From Trichostrongylus colubriformis (taxonomy: Eukaryota > Nematoda > Chromadorea > Rhabditida > Trichostrongylidae), in the NCBI GenBank assembly GCA_963978905.1, contig OZ022256.1:42952001-43016000 (forward strand): DNA of 64,000 nucleotides, written 5' to 3'. The notes beneath the pieces are model-generated. The model searched no databases and was not told the DNA's origin. It was given only the letters and a program-made list of their open reading frames with translations. Positions within the stretch are counted from its first letter, which is position 1; each line of letters opens with the position of its first letter. Position numbers and translations under genes: made by a program. Below, in pieces: positions 57,623 to 64,000 of the stretch.

Positions 57623-59121
57623 CTAACATTCTGGTCTAATAATGCAAAATTGAAGTGGACGTGACCCTTGCTGTAGAGGAGAAGAGTGTTCCTCCACTGT
57701 TCTGATTTACTGTGGAGTAAGTGTTATTATAGGAGCCTTAGTTATGGGGCGTAGAGGTGAAATGATATTCATATAGATATCGAAAGGATGAAGCACAATG
57801 AATCAGGATAGCGATACAATTCCTTTCTAAGGGCCCTACATCTGCCATCACAGCGATCTCTATTAAATACTTCAGCTAACCATTGGATCTACACTACATA
57901 CTGAGCTTTACAACCAAAGCGCGATATGTAGTGTCGTTTGAAAGATTCGCTTCTTCCAAAATCCTCCCTATATCAAGCACCCAACATCAATGAATACGAT
58001 CTTTGGAACCTTACACGATCGTCCTGGGACTGGTAAAGGATAATGTTTGGTCAATGAATTTGTCTTTCTGTGCAACCTCATGAGGTGGTGTCCACGTGCA
58101 GTTAAATTGATTGCACACCTAATTTACGCTTTGGTGTCAGCGTCGATGCAGCCCATCAGAGCGACGACCCGAGTGACCTGGATAACTGTAGCGTTCGCTT
58201 CTAACAATAAGCACCTGCATGTACGACTCGGCTTGGTCTCGACTTTGTAATTTTTGGTGTTAACAACTTGCCCTCGCGTGATTAGCTCTCCGTCGAAGAC
58301 AATGTGCTTTCGTTTATGGGTCAGGTACTTTCTATATTTACAAGCCTAGCAGGATGACTATATGGCATTATTATGAGCACAAGATTAAGTGCATTCTGAT
58401 CTACGCCATATAAAATTTCTCAACTAGAAGTTTTTGACCCAGTGGACTGTGAATTCAGGCACTGTGTCACATTTTGTGTGGCATCAAAGACCGGTGTGCT
58501 GTGTTCAATGGAGGTGGTTAGATATGAGCCACAGCCATTAGCTGAATTCATGACCAAGGGTGGTCGAGTCCACCACAAGTGGCATGATATTGATCTGATT
58601 ACATACTACGTTCCCTATCGGTATGAGGAGTGTGGTGTCTCGATCACCACCTTTGGAGGCGCTGAAGGACGGTTTGCTCTCCGAGAGGTGTGCAGACGAA
58701 TTCGTAAGGCCCATGAAACTGCCACGGTGTTCAGCAGGAGATCTAGATAAATCAGTGGTGGTTGCTTTAAGTTATTGACGATTATTATGTCCACCAAATA
58801 ATTGATCGTAAGCTGAAAAAACAAAAATTATGCTGGGTTCCTTTCAAGGTTGTGTGTTGGACAGACAACTGGGTCTTTTTCTATGAAAAGCATTTGCTGA
58901 CAAGAACTGCTATTGGTGAGCATGTTCTTTGGACATTTCAAAGATGGTTTAAGAGATCATTCGAAGATCGTTGTTATCGGTGCGGGATTAGTTCTCGCTC
59001 GTAGAACTTTGTACTCGGAGTCTGCCCGATAAATTCACGCCAAAATCACACATTCCTTTATTTCGAATTATTGTCTTTGACAGTGGGCTTGCAATCGATT
59101 GCTCGATCCAATGAGAAGTAA
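57623..59121. other. Two unassigned exon-like frames
   Basis: Minus strand, about 58345-58124: RKHIVFDGELITRG, then PSRTCRCLLLEANATVIQ, then VVALMGCIDADTKA and stop, without an ATG. Plus strand, 58465-58749 after a 'gaattcag' acceptor-like site: VHHKWHDIDLITYYVPYRY, then EECGVSITTFGGAEGRFALR. Both look like protein but match no family I know. The remaining sequence shows nothing. Confidence 0.35.
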
Positions 59122-59131
59122 ATTACGAGGT

Positions 59132-59361
59132 GGGTGTATATCACTAGGACAAAACCGTCGCGTGGCCGTGTTCGGCACGCGACGATATGGTGCGAGCTAT
59201 GCGCGCCGCATTAGTTGGGTCCTGAAGCGATTACGCATAGAATGAGGCGTAGAGCAGTGTCATCGCTTCAAGACCCATCCAATATGGCGCGCATAGCTCG
59301 CACCATCCCGTCGCGTGCAGAACACGGCCACGCGACGGTTTTGTCCTAGTGATATACACCC
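59132..59361. mobile_element. Foldback MITE with 10-bp target duplication
   Basis: 230 bp. The ends 'gggtgtatatcactaggaca' and exact inverse 'tgtcctagtgatataca' plus 'ccc' continue as paired arms through 'accgtcgcgtggccgtgtt'. Both sides carry 'attacgaggt' (59122-59131 and 59362-59371). It shares termini with the 75-bp element at 30266. The interior has a second mirrored block ('gatggtgcgagctatgcgcg'). No protein. Likely a Mutator-type non-autonomous element (inference from duplication length). Confidence 0.88.
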
Positions 59362-59371
59362 ATTACGAGGT

Positions 59372-60700
59372 AACCTCCGTCCAATTCTTGGAAGCGAAGA
59401 ATTTTTACCCTCCTGCTAGAATAATTGTTACATTGCATGAGCATGTCACTTTGTAGACACTTGCTGGCCTAATCACTGCTCATTTGGATATTTCGGTCTC
59501 AACGAGTTGTCACCAAGACAGCTTGACACAATCCGAGAGTAACAAGTGCATAGATCTAGGTATATGCAGAACTCTATGTACTCGGTCATTGTCTCAACAA
59601 TCTCGATCACGGAATGTTCTAAAAATAATAGGCGCTTGCTTGAAAGCGGCCATTCTCCTGATTGTCAATAGTGGAATAAGTCCGACTGCTTGTCAGAACA
59701 ATTTTTGCGTCAAACGTTTTCGTCCGAGGGGTCCAGCCAAACGCCTCCCATTCTCCTCCCACCAATAAACATCGAGATGCCATCCATCTCCCTTCTGACG
59801 AGCGCGGAATGTGTCTTCAATGATGGAATAGGGAAGGTGCTCCTGACATAGTGTCTCAAATCTATCGACCTTGGAGTTGCCTTACAGAGAGGCTGACAAA
59901 AAATATTTACTTGAAATTTGGCTTGATAACGCGATGGAGTGGGTATGTGGTAAATATTACTACATATATCAGGCCTTCAACGATTTTTAAACAGGGACAT
60001 GGCTCATCTGGTCAGTGTGTTTTCCCCGAGATTTTCATTAGTTATGCTTTTACCTACACAGTCTGTGTTTATTGGATAATATTGTTTCTGTTACCAGTTC
60101 TTATCAAGCGGCTTTGTCGACTACTCAGTTGTAAAAGGCCTTGCCTTTTCCTCCAAATAAACATTTGCGATCACCAAACACTTTAACTGAGATCTAGTCA
60201 CCATGTCGTCATCGTGCTACTGTCTTTATTGCCGAATTCAGAGGGTAGCGCTGGAAGTAAATAGTAAACAGCAGCGATCACCGGCACGAGGGGTCTCTTA
60301 TCAGCAGACCATTATAATGTTCACATAAAAGACCACGCCTAGGATATTTAATGACTACGAGGAAGTCGTAATTTAATAAACCAAAGGTGGTGTGAGACCA
60401 TGGGACCACACCCCAATTCTTTGGATGGCTAGTGCGACAAGATGAACCTGAAGTTTCGAACTTGAAAAAAGTGAACTGAGGAAAATTCGTTTGTTATTCA
60501 CGCGAGCTCGGTTTTTCGAGTTATGGGAAATTTATAGTGCATTTTCCAGGAGGTAAGTAAGGAGATTCTTTCTTTTCAAAATGCTGTCCCAATAATCAAG
60601 GATATAGTGGTTGTGCCACGACAGTAGGGAGTTTTTCGTGGATTATCAAACACGCATTTCAGGGCCCTGGCCCCGAAGTGAGCGCAGTATCTTTTCTTGA
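59372..60700. other. No recognised gene
   Basis: Plus-strand frames at 59484-59768 and 59851-60186 have no domain I recognise. No repeats seen. Confidence 0.3.
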
Positions 60701-61122
60701 AGGGATCGTACACGGAAAATGAGTTTTTCTGATACCCATGTGTTTATGTTGTAGTTGCCTAATGTGGGTCTCATGCAAAATTTCACGAGAAAAAAATGTG
60801 AATCCGGCTGAAATACAGCACCACAAAGTACGTCCGGGTGGGCGGGACCACCGAGTAAAAGCCTCGTCCCGTCGTACGTCGCCGTGCAACGGAGAGTGGG
60901 ACTGTCTACGTAACATTCTATTCCTACAATGCGTCTCCGACCACGGTGGACGACGGGACGAGGCTTTTACTCTGAGGCCCCGCCCACCCGGACGTACTTT
61001 TGGTACTGTATCTCGGCCAGATTCACATTTTTTCGCGTGGAATTTTGCATGAAGCCCACATTAGGCAACCACAACATAAACACATGGGTAACACAGAAAC
61101 TCATCTTCCGTGGACGATTCCT
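60701..61122. mobile_element. Palindromic MITE, TTAA target, copy B
   Basis: 422 bp and clearly the same family as copy A (ends 'gggatcgtacacggaaaatg' and 'cttccgtggacgattcc'), but with more differences between its arms. The right flank is TTAA (61123-61126) and the left is TTGA (60697-60700), a mutated copy. Confidence 0.85.
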
Positions 61123-61126
61123 TTAA

Positions 61127-61570
61127 CTGACGCTTACAGAGTTAACTCTCGCAAGGATTTCTGTCTCGTTTTTCAAGGGAGGTATACTACATATCTTCCA
61201 AAGGAATCTAGGGGAGCCCATTATGCTGGCCATCTAAGAGAGGCGCTGAGCTGTAAAAGTAAAAGAGCGATTGTCGATGTGATTACAGACCAGATCCAGC
61301 CACGTCGTGATGAGTAACTTCCTTCGTGCTGATAACACCGTAAGGGACTCCCTTGAAGGGAACACATCTAGCGGCCGTCGACAGCTTATCACAACAACAA
61401 CACTAAGTCGTTCGAACCACCGTGTTTAAAAGGAGTGCCCGTATCTCTCCTATACGACCTATCCCTTCTATAGTCACTTGTGTGATCTGTCTTCGTTTTC
61501 ACGGCTCTATTCTGTTCATTGGACAACGCTGGACTTCAGTTAATTTTGTATTCTTCAGATCTGTTTTGAT
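61127..61570. other. Upstream region of the F-box gene
   Basis: A plus-strand frame to 61317 (YTTYLPKESRGAHYAGHLRE) is protein-like but unassigned. No promoter element could be pinned down. Confidence 0.3.
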
Positions 61571-64000
61571 ATGTCTGAGAGCCGAGTAGCAATGCTGCAT
61601 TACTTGAATATGGTAGTGGTGTCATGGAAGTACTGCCAAGAGTACGTCTACTTCCTCGCCCTTCGTGTATTAGATGGTCTTCTAGGAACACAGCTGTACG
61701 CTCCCCTACTTATTCAGCGCCATGCAAAAGGAATCTCTACCAGGTGAGCCTTTCGTTCTACAAACCCATCATTTATAACGACTCATAAATATTATACTTA
61801 AGAGATGCTTCACAAAATAGATGAGAGAATTCAGGTTTTGGTTTTACTCTGTAAGCGACTTACTGTACCCTTCAACTGTCAGTACTCGTGCCCGTGCAAT
61901 ACCCAAAATAACCTCTTTGGGCAAAACTTCAGCTAAATTTGCTCTTTCGAGAAACTTACGGTGTCTAGGGTAGTGATAGTTGAATAGTGCCGACATACCT
62001 GATATATTTACTTGGTTTTCTGGCTACCCTTCTCCCCTTTCCGTTCCTCTTGTTTGGTCATTTAATTCATCATTTTTGACTTCTTGGTGTGCAGGTTTTC
62101 ACTGGGTATTCGATCATCTGAATGACTTGAAGTAGCGTCACGACACATCAGAGCCATTTATCGGTAGTTCTTGAATCACGCTCCTCGAACAGAAAGTGCC
62201 CAAAAAGCATAAGCGCGGGATGGAATCCCGCCTGACGATAGACATTCTCTCATTGTATGGTTGATATACAGCGCTTATTGGGGGCGGGAGTGGGAGGGGG
62301 GGGAGGGAGGGGGAGGGGGGCGAAAATGTCAAAAAATGCATTTCCACATAATACAATAAGATGTCCACAAATGTGGCACTCCATATTTTATATCACTTTC
62401 AAGGCTTCCCAACGGATTCCTGGATGGTTTCGATAGTCTGCCATGCGTTGCGATGAATGAAATATTTCTCAATGTCTCCGGTGAGAAGATACCTGATCTA
62501 CAGTTGGTTAGCAAAAGATGGAACAATCTGATAAGGTACGAATTGCGTCAATTCCATTCCAGTTGCAGTTGATTTGTAACCTGTGAAGGGAGATAGAGCA
62601 GAATATGTTGTTTATAGAATTTTCACTTATTAAGCTTATATTTATTTTAGGTCGAGACGATCTCGGTATGCTAGAAATTCAATATCGGATCTCACAATCA
62701 GTTTCAATAACGGAATTCGCACCATCACACAGCCAGCAAGAAGGGAATCAGTGCATCTTCCTGAATGTTCGAAGTGAGGGCTCGGTTTCATTTGAAATTC
62801 CAAATGGAACTTATCGATTTGAGCACATAATGAGCTTTATATTACCATGTTTTGTTGGACAACTGCTCAGGAGATTTCATTTTTCGGTGTCGATCAGTAA
62901 CTTGACTTCTAGACGATGGTGTTCACATCATCTCGCATCGGCCGTTCCTCACATTTCCATTGATTGCCTCGAGCTTCGAATTCATAACATCAATGAGCAA
63001 TTCGATGACCTTCAACTGAGCACGATCGATACTCGTTCGGTTGACATCACCTTCTGCAGGCCAATCTTATCTACTTCAACAGAGTTCGTCATGTTTTCTA
63101 TAGCTTTTTTCTGCGACTGTTCATCACATTCTCAATCAATACAGGCAAAAGTCACAGAAATTTCAAATAAAAAATCCCATGAGAAAACAGTTGGTCAAAT
63201 AGTTTAAGCACCTTCAGGTGCTTCGAAAAGCATGAACACTTCAGCAAGGGGGAAGGGGTATTCCGCCACAGCCATCGATTCAAATACAAATCACGAAGGG
63301 TGACACACCCACGGTCGTCGATCGGTCACACAGCCAGATAACGCAGAAAATGTTCTCCTAGCGCTTAACACAAAATAATAGTAATGACATCACCCAACCA
63401 TAGATCTCGACAAATGTAAGATTGCTGAATGGTGGAATAAGAAAGGCATATTTATGTTTATCCGAAATTGTCCACGAATTGTTCGAGCCATGCATTTGAA
63501 TATCATTCAAATCAATAAGAAAACAATTAGTATCAAAGCGCCCAGTAAAGTCCTGAGCAATGGACTTTGAATGAATGGATGGCTTGGCGACCTTTGGGGT
63601 ATACCTTTCTCGAGATTGGGTGAATTAAGAAGATAGGATCACCCTAGAAATCGACATGATATAATATTTGCATTTATTTATTTATTTATTTATTTATTTA
63701 TGACATGACATTATAATATTTAAGGACAGCGAGCCTCTGTCATAACTTGGCTTGAAGGCAATGAGTCATCAAAAGTATTTTGATTGTAGATCCTCTTAAC
63801 CGAGCTTCCATATAGTAGGGGCAACTTCATAGCGCTTCTCTGGATGACAATGCCATCCCAACCATTTGCAAATTCTTAACATTTATAGGTATGTCACCCT
63901 TTTAACGCCCTTTTTCAGGCATATCGTTAAGCTGCTGACGAACATCTCCAGGAATCGATCAATCGAAGCTGTGCGTCTCTCATCAGAAGTGACTCAGCCT
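61571..64000 (+). CDS. F-box protein, nematode type, 3' end outside window
   Basis: F-box proteins recruit targets to SCF ubiquitin ligases through Skp1, and nematodes have hundreds. Exons: 61571-61743 (start ATG, unknown N-terminal part), 62404-62535 (F-box: DSLPCVAMNEIFLNVSG, IPDLQLVSKRWNNLIR, the usual LP ... L/I ... VSKxW pattern), 62651-62773, 62871-63083 (VPHISIDCLELRIHNINEQF, SVDITFCRP) and 63919-64000 (HIVKLLTNISRNRSIEAVRL). All borders are GT-AG and phases agree throughout. The last exon is open at the window edge. Alternatively, exon 4 simply reads on to a stop at 63207. I prefer the spliced form because the block after 63919 looks coding and continues the phase. The C-terminal part probably recognises substrate. 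Confidence 0.7.
62280..62322 (+). other. G-rich tract, possible G-quadruplex
   Basis: Several runs of 3-8 G separated by single A or short spacers ('gggaggggggggagggaggg'). It lies in intron 1 of the F-box gene on the sense strand. Quadruplex formation is inferred from composition only. Confidence 0.6.
63084..63918 (+). other. F-box gene intron 4 (preferred model)
   Basis: It contains a (TTTA)n microsatellite at about 63671-63700. An AATAAA at 63165-63170 could serve the alternative, shorter gene model. No other feature is seen. Confidence 0.45.
63671..63700 (+). repeat. (TTTA)n microsatellite
   Basis: About eight perfect ttta units. Confidence 0.9.

Overview
The window looks like a repeat-rich chromosomal segment of a nematode, most likely clade V (strongylid or hookworm-like). 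This is inference. It rests on short GT-AG introns, a nematode-type GH25 lysozyme, a nematode-style F-box gene, and Tc1/mariner, pogo, CR1, BEL/Pao and DIRS-type elements. Nothing suggests a bacterial or viral origin. Repeats and transposon remains fill more than half of it. Few of the long open frames are genes, because most real coding sequence is in short exons that had to be joined by splice phase.

Host genes. (1) A complete-looking 11-exon mARC/MOSC molybdenum-cofactor protein gene on the minus strand (55564 to 48879, 345 residues). Its 3.6-kb fourth intron holds a pogo-type and a full-length mariner element. (2) A MOSC exon pair at 6098-6663 (plus strand), a partial paralogue that stops exactly where a DIRS-like retroelement begins. 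(3) A GH25 lysozyme of the C. elegans lys-8 type (26063-29900, plus). Its catalytic exons are intact, but the second exon was not found and the start is out of frame by one base in a T run. (4) An F-box gene (61571 to beyond 64000, plus). Several small exon-like frames of unknown function are also listed.

Layout. 1-420: minisatellite. 420-5085: very large foldback element with an expanded 146-bp satellite that includes a 1,167-bp higher-order duplication. 6.1-8.0 kb: MOSC fragment and DIRS-like element. 8.1-17.6 kb: nested transposons, in which a 7.9-kb element with about 450-bp inverted ends sits inside the terminal repeat of a Tc-like element and itself carries a CR1 LINE and a BEL/Pao gag-protease. 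17.6-22.7 kb: dispersed repeats, a tRNA-Gly pseudogene and a weak Merlin-like fragment. 22.7-25.3 and 35.3-38.5 kb: two long inverted arms around a 10-kb core with the lysozyme gene. 38.7-46.8 kb: low-information DNA with duplicated blocks. 46.8-48.6 kb: zinc-knuckle repeat locus split by a deleted mariner. 48.9-55.6 kb: mARC gene. 55.7-57.6 kb: CR1 and BEL remnants. 57.6-61.1 kb: foldback MITEs. 61.6-64.0 kb: F-box gene.

The most unusual theme is a family of inverted, foldback structures at several scales (75 bp to about 16 kb). The two largest share the same 146-bp repeat, microsatellite and TATATATA modules.
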